DNA from: Isoperla grammatica
Taxonomy: Eukaryota > Arthropoda > Insecta > Plecoptera > Perlodidae
Direction: 5' to 3'
Assembly (NCBI GenBank): GCA_945910005.1
Contig: OX246744.1
Location: forward strand, 45,650,850-45,714,849
DNA length: 64,000 nucleotides
Position numbers and translations under genes: made by a program. Under the pieces are notes generated by a model. That model did not search any database and was not told the DNA's origin. It worked only from the letters and a program-made list of their open reading frames with translations. Shown here piece after piece: positions 33,074-44,192 of this stretch (positions within the stretch are counted from its first letter, which is position 1; each line of letters starts with the position of its first letter).

Positions 33074-34828
33074 ATACAAAATTATTAGTGAATATTTGTA
33101 TTACAGTTGAAATTATATTATTGAAATTAAAATCACTCTTCATTTCAAATTCTCAAGGATGGTCAAGGATTGAGGAAATCTAACTAACAAGTTACAGGCA
33201 ATTAGATGTTCAAAATGATAATATACACTTCTCAGTTGATATTGACAAATATGAAGAGAACTAAATAATTATGGTTTTTAAGCCCTAGTTAACAATCAGT
33301 TGTATATTCATGATCTTAAATTTTTAATTATTATTTAATACTGTATATGCATTTGAAATTAAATTGCCTATACAAATGCTAGATGATTTAGTAAGGGATT
33401 AAGTCATAAAGCATAAATGAAGTTCACTTGTTTATTAGTGTGGGGATTCTAAGAACAAAAAATAACAATGAGTAGTAAAGATGGTATTTGTGCAATAGGT
33501 ACATTTAAATAAATAAATAAAATATAACACAATGGCCTGTAACAAGTAATGAGTATAATGTTAAGGTTAACACATGGCATGTAACAAGCAAACAACAAAG
33601 TTTATTCATAAATGGGGATCAGTTAGCCTGGCCCTAAAACAACATAGAACCAGCCCTCAAGAAGCACGTAAAATATGATATAAATCACACAACTGGGAGC
33701 TGAAAAACACAAAATACATTACAAACAAAGAAATTAGCCTACAAAAATAACCGGAAACAACACTGCAGAAAATAAATAGGCCCTACAAAAATAAATAAAT
33801 CAATATATTAAATAAATCTAATAAGGTAAATACAGTAAGAACGGTACATACATTTAGTTCGCCGAGCAGCTTGTTTGGCCAAAGCCAATCGAAGCGGCAG
33901 GCCAAATATTTAACGGTCCGTCGCAAAATCATGCGTAAGGAATTAATTGCCAATTTAAGCTCGCCTTTAGTTCGAGAGTTGAAGACTGTCTACTAACGGG
34001 TCACACCACGGGAAGGTAGCGAGTTGGGCTTTGATGACCCTGGTTACACGCAAAGAGCAGTGGAACCCTGCAATTGTAATTTTATACAAATGCAACAAAT
34101 GAGGGATTATTAGCCTCATTAGTCATTATCATCAACATTATGCCAGCTACGTTCTCACTCATCACAAACTCTCAAATACGTATCACGATAATGACAAGGA
34201 ACAACATCACCAGTCCACTGAACTTACCAGGGGCTTGCCAGGTGTTTATTACTTTCGGGACACATTACATTGTTGTAAGGGTCAACCTTGTTTTAGTTTG
34301 CCCAGCAGCGACTCCTCTCAGTTGCAGTTTCTCAGTACATATCGAACCTTGTGTATCACGAAAGTACATACGAGATTTTGCAAGTAGTGCGATACTTGGA
34401 GGCATATTGATTATTCAGTAACACATTGGTTCTGAAAACCTCAAGAATTGCATATCTGTAAATACAGAAATCCGCATGAGAATGCCTTTTACATGTGGAC
34501 GGTCAGGCTGGTAGTAAAAATACTATGCCAAGCACGTCCATAACCAGAAGGGGTTGTACAACCAACCACAACCACTTCTATTTTGTTTATACGTATTGTT
34601 GGTCGTGTTTGGCAGACAGTGTATAATGAAGCCATCTTGGAATAGATCACAAGATATGAAAATATGAATGTACAAAATATGTATGTGCATAATTCACAGG
34701 GAATTAGCTTATGAATTAAATGGAAAGACCGTTAAGAAAAATGTTGATTTCAATTGTGAAGAATTATCGTCATATGCGGTACCGCTCTAGAATACAATTA
34801 CAAAACACAATTGTAAATTGCAATTGCC
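33074..34828. other. 3' flank of the transposase gene; no gene seen
   Basis: AT-rich. No terminal inverted repeat that I could pair with the other side of the transposase gene is visible. A frame at 34140-34421 has no recognisable domain. Confidence 0.3.
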
Positions 34829-37800
34829 TTACTTATGAAGAACTTTCTTCATTCGCTTCTGCGCTGTTGTAGGCTTACGCTGTTTCTGAGCTATTTTTAC
34901 GGCACCTCTCGTCTGGTTTCTCTCCTGCAGTGCGTTCTTCTTCAGGAAAGCCTGGACCCGCAGCTTTCGATTCAGCTTTTTGCAGTGATGGTGAATCGTA
35001 ACACGGCATAGTCTGCGAATCAAGTTCCGTACAAGAATATCCCTGTGAAGGACGCACGTTAGCCAACTGAAATCAACAATAGCATTAATATCTTTGGTTA
35101 TTTGAGCTCGGACATTGAGAGTGTGCCCCTGGTTCTCTACGAAGCTGCAGATTATTTGTGTTGACTGTCCTACAGCAGTGGTAAGTTTAGATGTTGGGTA
35201 AACCAAACATCTAAAATCATCACTCCGCTCCTTGAATTCAATGAAGATGTGGTCTGTGGACAATTCTGATGTTGTTAGTTCTGCCATGCAGCATTGACAA
35301 GTCTTGTCAAGGGCCTTCTTCAGGAGGTATCCAGTGACGTAGGCAACAGTGCCTCTTTCTGAAGTAGGTAAATCAGGTAATGTTTGCAAATCAACTGCTG
35401 GGCGGACTTCGTCAAACCACGCATCCCAGTCAACACCAGCTACGTATTGGGCCGCATCTGTTGTGTCCACATCACATGTGGTACTGGTAGTATCTGGAGT
35501 AACTACACTGACAGCAGGTACTAGGAATGATTGTAGGTCTGACAAGAGCTCCTCTCCCAGATTGGCATCCTCACAGTTCGATCCTCTGGTGGGCGCTTTC
35601 ATCATCTTGTTGATGATGCACGTTTTGAGAGCTGAAACAAATTGTGAGCAAGATGGGTTAGTGTTATCACATCCATGCTGTCGAATGTTGCAGAAGAGGT
35701 TCTCGGCTGGGTCTTGATTAAGCCGCCTAGTCTGAAGAAACTTGCAGCCGTATTTTTCCCGAAGAGTTTCGCAAACCCAGTGAGCACCCTGGATAGTTGT
35801 AATCCACCCGTTTTGAAATGGAGAGCGCACAGTTTTAGTAGAGTTAGGTGCTCTAAACTTCCAATCGTCAATCTTTTTCACCATCTGAGGCCAAAATCGA
35901 TTATGAATGGACTTCTTGGTATAGCACACGCGATGCTTCTTCATTTTAATTGGGCGGATTGAGGTTCCATTAAAGGAATCGAAGAGCATGTCTACATCTG
36001 ACAGGAACTCGGCTGTGAACACAGCAGCTGATGGCATGAAGACGTCGTCTGGGTCTGTTTCTCCAAAGATTGCTGGGTCTGCAACCATAGAGTTAATACC
36101 TGCAGCAACACGTTGACTGAAGACTTGTGCAGCCAAGTTTACACGCATCTTCTCCAATGACGATGGATTTATGTGCTTGTCTGTCAGGCGAGGTGCTCGC
36201 TGAAACATAGAGCGTTGATCCATAACGTAGAAGGCTTTAACATGGCGCCAATCAGCAACTTTATGACCATCCCAATAGACAAGGTATTTCATAAATGAAT
36301 TACGAAGACTCTTTAACAAATGTGGGGGATCATACAGTACTGCTATATCTTCATCACCTATCTTGAAAAATTTACCTGGATTTTTGACCTCAGATTTGTG
36401 GGAAAGACACAAAGACATCAGAGCGGCTCTGTTAGTAGGGCCTTGATCACACACAGTACATATAACATGGAGCCCCACATTCTGCAACGACTCGGTGACT
36501 GTAACAATTAACTTCTTCAAGGTATTAGTAGGTGTGACATCTTTACAAAAGTAATAAGCTACAGGCTGCTTCCACTTCCGTCTCAAACCTCGAATCATAA
36601 ACACAAGCGCATGGTTTGCCACACGCGTAGTCCTCCCTTCACTTCCGAAGTCCTCGTAACCAATGATGTGATCGAGTTTCTCACTGAAATGGAAGCCGTG
36701 GCTCAATGCAACTTCATCAAACATGAGAGTGCACACTCTATCATTTTCAGGCATCCGAGCAACTCGGTCTCGAAGGTGGTCAAATGTGGCCTGGTTAATA
36801 CCTGGAAGAAAGGGAACTTGGTTTAGAACACTTATCAAAGTACGGGGTGTTGGGAGAACCATAAAAGTTTGCATCAGTCTGTAAGCCCTGGGACTTCGCT
36901 TGTAGATTGATATAGCTAATATCTTCTCCTGTAGTGTCCAGCGTCGGCCTCTTGGTTTCTTCTTGCCACATCGTAGCTGAGCTGCAAAGAGACGTGCAGC
37001 GGCTGGAGAAACATCATTTTCAATCTCCGATATAAGAGACGAATTTCTCAAAGAGGTCGCTTTACGAAAGTCACTACCGATCTGTGAGCATTGCTTCTCG
37101 AGGCGGTTAAGTCGCTTTCGGGCTGATGTCAAGGCAGTATACAATCTCTTCTTACGAGGAGTTAACTGAGAAACTCTTGTGGCACCAGTTGTTGATTGCA
37201 GAATAGAACGTCTTGATTTAGGCTTAGTTGTACTGGTTGTTGCATTGGCATGACTCTGAAACACACTTGAGGGTGGTGTATTAAAATCTGCAGAAGTACC
37301 TGGCTCTGACTGTGGTTCAGTAGCACTGAAAGAAGTTGGAGTTAGTTGTAGGCCTATGCCTGACGAGTCACTTGCCTGAAACTGTCTTCGTTTCACACTT
37401 TGGAGATCATCCGCAACATCCAGAGGTCTTTTAGGTGTCGACAAACGTTCCACAACATCCAGTGGTCTGTTAGGAGTCGAAGGACCGATATCAACCACAT
37501 CGGGCTTACATACATTGATGTCTTCAGTGCATTGAACAAAAGACGCGTCTAGGCTTACACAATACTCTTCAGTTATAAATGGGATATGTTCATCTGCAAC
37601 TAGGAATTGAGAAGGGGTAGCTGGCTCTATAATCGGACAAGCAATCATAACAGGTGGCATGAAAACAACAGTTCTGTCATCTAGGTCTACACCTGCAACA
37701 GAAGGTATGGGAGCAACCTCATCCGCAACAGGTTCAGCTGTTCCTAGATCAATGACTGCCACTGGATTAACTAGGCCTAGGCCTACACCTTCAAAGCCAT

Positions 37801-38080
37801 CTGGAGTGCATCTGCCAGGAACTGCATTGTGGATTAAACGTTTCCGTTCAACATTATTAAATTGATCATCTGGAAAATGTTTAGCACATAACTTTGCATA
37901 TCTGTACAATTCAGATGCAGACACCCCTGCTAAAGTAGGATTCCCACATCTCTCTACCCACAGAGCACACCGCACTTCATCTGATGGAAAGCGGAAGAAA
38001 GAGAGGGCCCGATGTTGATTACGATTACTTTCACATCCAATAACTTTACAATGCACCCTACCCACATATGCAAGATTCAT
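34829..38080 (-). CDS. THAP-domain P-element-type transposase (THAP9-like), intact
   Basis: A single uninterrupted frame of 1083 residues. Residues 9-95 form a THAP zinc finger: C11-x4-C16, W41, C65-x2-H68 and an AVP motif at 86-88. A low-complexity Ser/Thr/Pro region (110-300) and a basic, coiled-coil-like segment (305-335) follow. The P-element/THAP9 RNase-H-like core contains LMFDEVALS (D455), KWKQPVAYYF (503-511), CTVCDQGPTN (D545), DPPHLLKSLRN (584-594) and DPAENLFCNIRQ (E793). D455, D545 and E793 are candidate catalytic residues by analogy with that family. No frameshift or stop is present. Such proteins bind terminal repeats and cut DNA in the nucleus. I could not find flanking TIRs or an 8-bp duplication, so it may be a domesticated host gene or an element with diverged ends. 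It lies head to head with gamma-tubulin, 850 bp away. Confidence 0.92.
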   Translation of the reverse strand: MNLAYVGRVHCKVIGCESNRNQHRALSFFRFPSDEVRCALWVERCGNPTLAGVSASELYRYAKLCAKHFPDDQFNNVERKRLIHNAVPGRCTPDGFEGVGLGLVNPVAVIDLGTAEPVADEVAPIPSVAGVDLDDRTVVFMPPVMIACPIIEPATPSQFLVADEHIPFITEEYCVSLDASFVQCTEDINVCKPDVVDIGPSTPNRPLDVVERLSTPKRPLDVADDLQSVKRRQFQASDSSGIGLQLTPTSFSATEPQSEPGTSADFNTPPSSVFQSHANATTSTTKPKSRRSILQSTTGATRVSQLTPRKKRLYTALTSARKRLNRLEKQCSQIGSDFRKATSLRNSSLISEIENDVSPAAARLFAAQLRCGKKKPRGRRWTLQEKILAISIYKRSPRAYRLMQTFMVLPTPRTLISVLNQVPFLPGINQATFDHLRDRVARMPENDRVCTLMFDEVALSHGFHFSEKLDHIIGYEDFGSEGRTTRVANHALVFMIRGLRRKWKQPVAYYFCKDVTPTNTLKKLIVTVTESLQNVGLHVICTVCDQGPTNRAALMSLCLSHKSEVKNPGKFFKIGDEDIAVLYDPPHLLKSLRNSFMKYLVYWDGHKVADWRHVKAFYVMDQRSMFQRAPRLTDKHINPSSLEKMRVNLAAQVFSQRVAAGINSMVADPAIFGETDPDDVFMPSAAVFTAEFLSDVDMLFDSFNGTSIRPIKMKKHRVCYTKKSIHNRFWPQMVKKIDDWKFRAPNSTKTVRSPFQNGWITTIQGAHWVCETLREKYGCKFLQTRRLNQDPAENLFCNIRQHGCDNTNPSCSQFVSALKTCIINKMMKAPTRGSNCEDANLGEELLSDLQSFLVPAVSVVTPDTTSTTCDVDTTDAAQYVAGVDWDAWFDEVRPAVDLQTLPDLPTSERGTVAYVTGYLLKKALDKTCQCCMAELTTSELSTDHIFIEFKERSDDFRCLVYPTSKLTTAVGQSTQIICSFVENQGHTLNVRAQITKDINAIVDFSWLTCVLHRDILVRNLIRRLCRVTIHHHCKKLNRKLRVQAFLKKNALQERNQTRGAVKIAQKQRKPTTAQKRMKKVLHK

Positions 38081-38089
38081 TTTTGAATT

Positions 38090-38410
38090 GAGTAAAAACT
38101 TGGGCTTTGGGCTAGGGCCTAGATAGGCTAGGGTCTGCAGCCGTACAATGCCTAGGCCTAGGCCTAGTCGGTCTCTGAAAAGAAAAACCTAGGGTTTTAT
38201 TAACTGACAGACTGTAGCCTAGGGCCTAGCTTGCATAATAATATCGACAATGTAAGTATCTAGGGCTAGACTAATCCATTGCAGACGTCACTTTTTCGTG
38301 GTCTAAAGATTATGATAAGCCCAGTAAAAACTAGTTGCCCTTGGCCCAGGTAGGCTAGGGGCCTAGCCCTAGGCCTAAATCTAGGCTAGCCTACCCTAGG
38401 CCTAGGTACT
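38090..38410. repeat. TAGGCCTA/CCTAGG low-complexity cluster
   Basis: Repeated ctaggcctagg-type palindromes just 5' of the transposase ATG. The same wording intrudes into the coding sequence near 37766-37790, where it encodes the GVGLGLV stretch. Confidence 0.85.
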
Positions 38411-38442
38411 CTTTACAAAATACAAGTAAGTGGTTTCACTAA

Positions 38443-38763
38443 TTATTGACAGTGTAGCTTAAATGATTCTGTTGAAAATGTAAGGATACCGTCCTCTTCT
38501 AATCCACAGCAGCAGTTACTTCTTCGCGATTTAAATGCTCTGGCAAGCAACTGTAAAAAATAAACTTCAAACGCTTGCAAGAAGCCAAAACAAACGTGGC
38601 GTCGACCTTCCGTCTGGAATGGTCTTGAATCGTTCGTTATTTTTGAATTTCGAAGAGATTCAAGTGGTTGGTGACAGATGGCAGTCCGTACCTTCATTTC
38701 GATACCACTAGCGCTACCTGATATCTGTTTACGGATATAGAACACGGTACGGCCGGAATCCAT
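38443..38763 (-). CDS. possible small two-exon gene or 5' exon of the transposase gene
   Basis: A 106-codon frame begins MDSGRTVFYIRKQ. It contains a good donor (GAAATGAAG|GTACGG, exon 38690-38763) and a strong acceptor (ttattttttacag before TTGCTTGCC, about 38552) in the same phase, so a spliced 59-residue product ending ESFKLHCQ is also possible. I recognise no domain. It could equally be 5' leader of the transposase gene or non-coding. It shares the gap with the divergent gamma-tubulin promoter. Confidence 0.3.
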   Translation of the reverse strand: MDSGRTVFYIRKQISGSASGIEMKVRTAICHQPLESLRNSKITNDSRPFQTEGRRHVCFGFLQAFEVYFLQLLARAFKSRRSNCCCGLEEDGILTFSTESFKLHCQ

Positions 38764-38930
38764 CTTCTTTCACCGCTATGGTGTTGACCACAATGAAGAT
38801 CAATTTGGAGGGAAATTAATTATTCTCGTAATGCGATTCTAGGCGTAGAACGGACATCGTCATTCTGCTCCATTTTCAAAAGTTGTAAGCATATTTAAAT
38901 TAATTCTGTGTAACTGAAGCCAAATTCAAA

Positions 38931-41590
38931 ATGCCTTGTGAAATGATAACTTTACAGCTGGGCCAATGCGGCAATCAAATTGGGTTCGAATTTTGGAAAC
39001 GCCTTTGTGAAGAACATGGCATAAGTCCAGAAGGAATCCTTGAAGATTTTGCAACTGAAAGTGGAGATCGTAAAGATGTGTTCTTCTATCAAGCAGACGA
39101 TGAACATTACATTCCTCGCGCCGTTTTATTGGATTTGGAACCCAGGGTAATTCATTCCATTATGAATTCTCCATATTCCAAGCTGTATAACCCGGAGAAT
39201 ATCTATCTGTCCAAGGATGGGGGTGGAGCTGGTAATAACTGGGCCAGTGGATACTCTCAAGGTGAACTTTTACAAGAAGACATCTTCGATATAATTGACC
39301 GAGAAGCCGATGGATCTGACAGCTTGGAAGGGTTCGTACTCTGCCATTCAATCGCTGGCGGTACTGGATCGGGAACGGGATCCTTCATACTGGAACGGCT
39401 CATGGATCGATTCCCCAAAAAACTAATTCAAACCTATAGCGTGTTTCCTAATCAAGACGAGATCAGCGATGTTGTCGTCCAACCCTACAACTCGTTGCTG
39501 ACGTTGAAACGCCTCACGCAGAATGCCGACTGCGTTGTCGTTCTAGACAATACAGCACTCAACAGGATTGCCACTGACAGGTTTGTAGTCGTAATGCTTA
39601 CTTAATAAGTAACAGAATTAGTTGGCCTAGGACCTGTCGAACCAAGTGTTTAACTGATACCTGCGTTAAAGGCAATGCCTCACTTGACATACTGATAACA
39701 TGCTAGCATGTCAGTCAATACTGTAGTAGGTATGTACTACATTTTGTGTCATAAATGTAAATGTATGTACCCTTTAATCTATAGTGTATACTTGTGTACT
39801 TCTGTACCTTTTCCCTCTCTAGAACATGTTTATTTTGTTCTGAGTTCCAATTAATTGTACTCTTTAATCTGCTATGTAAACATTAATAGTTGTTGTAACT
39901 TTAAAATTTATTTAGATGATAATCATATTGGTTCTGCAACCACTTTTGACGACATCCATATTTGTACTCTGTATAAATCCATGGATTAATAAATACTTAC
40001 TTGTGGCCTCTTAGAAAAATACTTTACATAGGCCCTACATTAAAAGACTGTTTTGTTTTCTCTTCTAGGCTACACATCCAAAACCCTACGTTCACTCAAA
40101 TCAACTCCCTAGTGTCGACGATCATGTCCGTCTCGACCACGACTCTCCGCTACCCTTCCTACATGAACAACGACCTCGTCGGGCTGATCGCGCCGTTGAT
40201 ACCGACGCCAAAGCTTCACTTCCTGATGACCGGCTACACTCCGCTAACGTCCGACAACGAGCCCGCGAGTATACGCAAGACTACAGTGTTGGACGTGATG
40301 AGGCGTCTCCTGCAACCCAAGAACATGATGGTGTCTTCCGCCTACGACCGTAGTTCGCTAAACCACTGCTACATATCCATACTCAACATCATTCAGGTAA
40401 CTTGCAATTTACTTTATATACTCATTGCATATCAATAGGGAACGTGCAACTGACGTAACAGCCGAACTACAACAATGGAATAAATTAATTGAACTGGTGG
40501 ACAAACAACAAGCTGTCAAAGTAATATCTTTGCAAATAATAAGGAGAAACAATTAGTTGTAACGATAGTAACTGATCGCCAGTTAAAATTTAAGTTATGT
40601 ACAGTAATGGACAACAACTATCTGAAAGTTTGTAAACGTTCTGAACATTTGTTTTTTCCAACTTCAGATCTTCATATTTTTTTTTTGACAGCTTGTTTGT
40701 CCATCGGTTCAATTCATTTGTTTCATTGTTGTGTTTTGGGGTTGTGCGTACCCTATAGGCCCTACTGTACTACCTGTTTATCCATGTAGAGTGCATATGT
40801 TTTAAGTTTGACATAGTTTGAAGCTCCACCCCCTTTTTTTGTGACCACTGTCCAGCATAATAAATATGACTGATTAGTGATTATAAATTATAATATGAAA
40901 TGAATAAATATGATATAATTTTTGGGTTGACACAAGGATAATCAAACTAAGAAAATCTTGTCTATCTTGGAAGCAGTGTCTCTAGAAATAAAGTTTTACT
41001 GGTTATTTCCAAGTCAATCGTCGACAATTTGCCGTCAAACCGCAGAGTTGGCGGGCCATTCGTAGGAAAGAGCATTGAATTCTCTATTGGATGTTTTTGG
41101 ACAATTTAAAAGCAGTTTTAACAGTTTTAACAGACTGCAAGGAAGGTTAACATACAGCTTTAAAGCGACACGTTGTATTTGGTCTCCCCAGGGCGAGGTG
41201 GACCCGACGCAAGTCCACAAGTCGCTGCTCCGCATCCGCGAGCGCAAGCTGGCCACGTTCATACCGTGGGGCCCGGCGAGCATCCAGGTCGCCCTCTCCA
41301 AGAAGTCTCCCTACGTCCAAACCGCCCACCGCGTCTCGGGGCTCATGCTCGCCAACCACACAAACATCTCCACCCTGTTCGACCGCTGCCTCGCGCAGTA
41401 CGACAAGCTGCGCAAGCGCGAGGCGTTCCTCGAGCAGTTCCGCAAGGAGAAGATGTTCGAGGACTCGCTCGAGGAACTCGACGCGTCGAGGGAGGTCGTG
41501 CAGGAGCTCGTCGACGAGTACAAGGCAGCGAGGAACGCTGACTACGTCACGGCGGCAGCGGAACGGATGGCGAAGCGCGAACGGCATTAG
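38931..41590 (+). CDS. TUBG1: gamma-tubulin
   Basis: Exons 38931-39580, 40069-40396 and 41192-41590 (stop TAG) join to a 458-residue protein; vertebrate TUBG1 is about 451. Junctions are phase 2 and phase 0, with donors GTTTGT and GTAACT. The start [18 protein letters not shown] is the tubulin N-terminus. The GTP-binding T-loop AGGTGSGTG is at residues 142-150, [11 protein letters not shown] and [11 protein letters not shown] are gamma-type, and the C-terminus lacks the acidic alpha/beta tail. The protein nucleates microtubules in the gamma-tubulin ring complex at centrosomes and spindle poles. Exon 1 is AT-rich whereas exon 3 is strikingly GC-rich. Intron 2 carries a family H MITE. No close AATAAA was found downstream; the nearest ones are at 43071, inside a hAT remnant, and 43273. 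Confidence 0.97.
40435..40756. mobile_element. foldback MITE family H copy 2, in gamma-tubulin intron 2
   Basis: Ends ATAGGGAACGTGCAACT / GGTTGTGCGTACCCTAT. It shares ggacaaacaacaagctgtca and tttgtttcattgttgtgttt with the copies at 21944 and 53688. Confidence 0.82.
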
Positions 41591-42837
41591 GTCCGAGACG
41601 CGAAATGTAACTTATCCTACCTACTGCGGATTGTATCGAATCTCCTAATTAATGCCCGCGTTACACGGTTCGATAGTTTCGTCATACTTATTGAATTCGA
41701 GAACAGTTTGGGGAAAAATTGCAACAATAGCGTCTACAGTGAAACTTCTTTATAACAAACTGTTTTTGAGGTCTCAAACGGTTCTTATTCATGTAAAGGT
41801 ATTATCTTTATTTAAAGAAATGTTCTTTATAACAAAATAATAATCGGATCTCCAAGAGTTTGTTATTTAAAGCAGTTTAGCACCAGATCCAGCATGATGG
41901 CATAATAGCCAAATGTGGGCATTTGAGAAGAAGAAGAAGACTGTATTAATATTGGTGCTCTTTTGTCCTTGAATTCGATAAGTTTGCCGAAGGTGCATTG
42001 AATCGTGTAGTGTAGGTATAGGCTAACTGTAATGTAACGTATAGTCTCGTTAATTCGATTCATATTTAAGTAAACCCATGTCATCCAAGCGCATGATAAT
42101 GTTTAATTTCTTCCGATGGATGCGTGCGTGCTTTCGGTTGCCACGTAAGGAATGAAGTTATGTGTACCTACTACGTACTAGACCCATTTTCTTTCTTTCA
42201 CAAGTTGCCACCACGTAGTGCGGCAGCATAGCTGACTAATACTGATAAGACACGATGGCGTCGACTTAAAGACTTGATATTTGATAAGATATTATATTGT
42301 TAAGTACCATCTATACTTATCATGCTTATCCATAGCCTATATAACGCTAGTTTATTGATAGGCCTAGATTGAAATTTGTACTGTACACTTAAGCTTTTGA
42401 AATCTTACTTCTAGTGTATATCGTATATACTGTTTCACAAATGTATTCGTATATTGAACTATAAACCTTATAGATAGCACTCGTAGAGTTCTTGTCCCGG
42501 AATAGTTCAGCTCCAAGGTTTTGAGTACAATTTTGTTAATTTCCCGCCTGTTTCTCGTTGCATTGCGATATGTGTAGCGGTACCATAATTTGGATTTAGT
42601 TATCGTTTGCAGCTTCAACAGTCCGTGGCTAATTTAAGATTAAGTTCCTAAATATTTTTTCGTCCCAAGTCTGGTAAGTTACGAGCTCTGTTCTTAAGGT
42701 AGACAACTGTGATGTGAGAGCGGGAGGCATTATTCCCCATCAATGGAGTGACCCAAGGGTATTCTTGGGCTATAGTGTGTTACAATTTGTTCCGTTTACA
42801 ATTTGCATGTACGACTACGGTATATATTAGTGAGGCA
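41591..42837. other. 3' flank of gamma-tubulin; no gene seen
   Basis: A short direct repeat ttctttataacaaa lies at about 41748 and 41822. A (GAA)n stretch at about 41926 follows a caaatgtgggcattt block that recurs with a GAA tail near 47265-47304, perhaps a retroposon tail. Confidence 0.35.
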
Positions 42838-43217
42838 GACGATAATCGTAGGTCGATACGATACGATATGCGACGTCATATCGCGATATTATTTTGCATC
42901 CAGTATCGTGATAAATTGTTAATAGGTCGTGTTATCGTCGTAGCTTACAACTTTGCGCGGCAGTTATTTGATTATTTCTATTGATGTTAGCCGACCATCC
43001 CTTGGCAAAGCTTTCAATAATTTCAGACGATGACAATGGCGTCATATCAGTAACTTAAGGAGATGTATTTAATAAACCATAAACCAGCTATCAAAGATAT
43101 GATTATGCCAACTTTGGAAACGTCTCCATTCGGCGTGATTTCTCGATATTATTGTACCGCGATATATTGTGGGAAAAAATGTAATTTTCGATGTGAATTT
43201 ATATATCATAATCCTTA
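42838..43217. mobile_element. non-autonomous hAT element 5, near-perfect TSD
   Basis: Starts TAGTGAGGCAGACGATAATC and ends atatcataatcctta. It is flanked by GTATATAT and ATATATAT. The interior (tcgtgataaattgttaatag, ccatcccttggcaaagc) is collinear in reverse with the hAT at 58020-58777, so these are two copies of one family. Confidence 0.8.
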
Positions 43218-43798
43218 ATATATATTCACAAGGCACCATAACATGACAACTAGCAAAATATAGCTAAACCTCAATAAAAGACAACATTACGTTGCTAATG
43301 TTTAATTAACAATAGCTTATTAAGTGGTTAGGTTTCCACCAGTGACTAGCTAGACCTAATTTTATTTTGAATTAATTTTGTACACATTTACTATCAAGAT
43401 TCGTACAAATTATTCAAGTTGCATGATACCTTATACTAAAGGCCATATTGAATGTTGAGTGAACTGTGTGGGTCTTGCCATATTATGTACTAAAGTATGT
43501 ATAATATGTCGTTACATGTCGTTGCGTGTCTATACTAATCACATTGAAATGAATACAAGAAGTCGTATTAAAGTCATGACCGGTTTGTTGCCATCATCGT
43601 GAAAAATATTATGTACACTTCATTAAAGAAAGCACAGCGTATTTAATATTCGAGCTAGGTAGTTCCACATGTGTACTGTACCTGAATTACATAGACGATC
43701 CTCAATACAGTAGAAGGAAACGTATGCAACAGGTAATCAGAAGATTACCAGTACGTAATGAGTTGCCCAGACATACACATTTTTATGTACCTCATATT

Positions 43799-44192
43799 CT
43801 ATAGGGAGTATTCACGCGACGTCATAACGGCCATTTTGGAGGCCACCTATTGTACTATTACAAGTTTTAACATCTTTGGGAATGTATGTTGATATTTTAG
43901 CTTTCAATAGAAGACGAATATATCTACGAGGAAACATGAGAGTTTGAATACATATATCCCCTCATAAAGTTTACGAAAATGATTACTGTATGCCTTTGTG
44001 AACGATTAAAAGAGTAATTGAGATGAAAGAGTTTTTATTTATGTTGCTTTCAAGTAATGATAGCAAACCAAAGTTAGAGAACAGTTGAATTTGCACCATA
44101 TGCCAGCTGAAACACAGTAACAATGAACTTCTGTACCAATCACGTGCCATGGTGGCACCCTATACACCCTGAATAGTGAATACACCCTATAG
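43799..44192 (+). mobile_element. non-autonomous element family E copy 3
   Basis: Starts CTATAGGGAGTATTCACG and ends GAATACACCCTATAG. Collinear with copies at 8271 and 14239, including acgattaaaagagtaattga. Confidence 0.9.

Noticed and set aside
33074..38930. P-element-like terminal repeats around the transposase
   Set aside because: I compared the flanks for a paired inverted repeat with an 8-bp duplication and found none that I could support.
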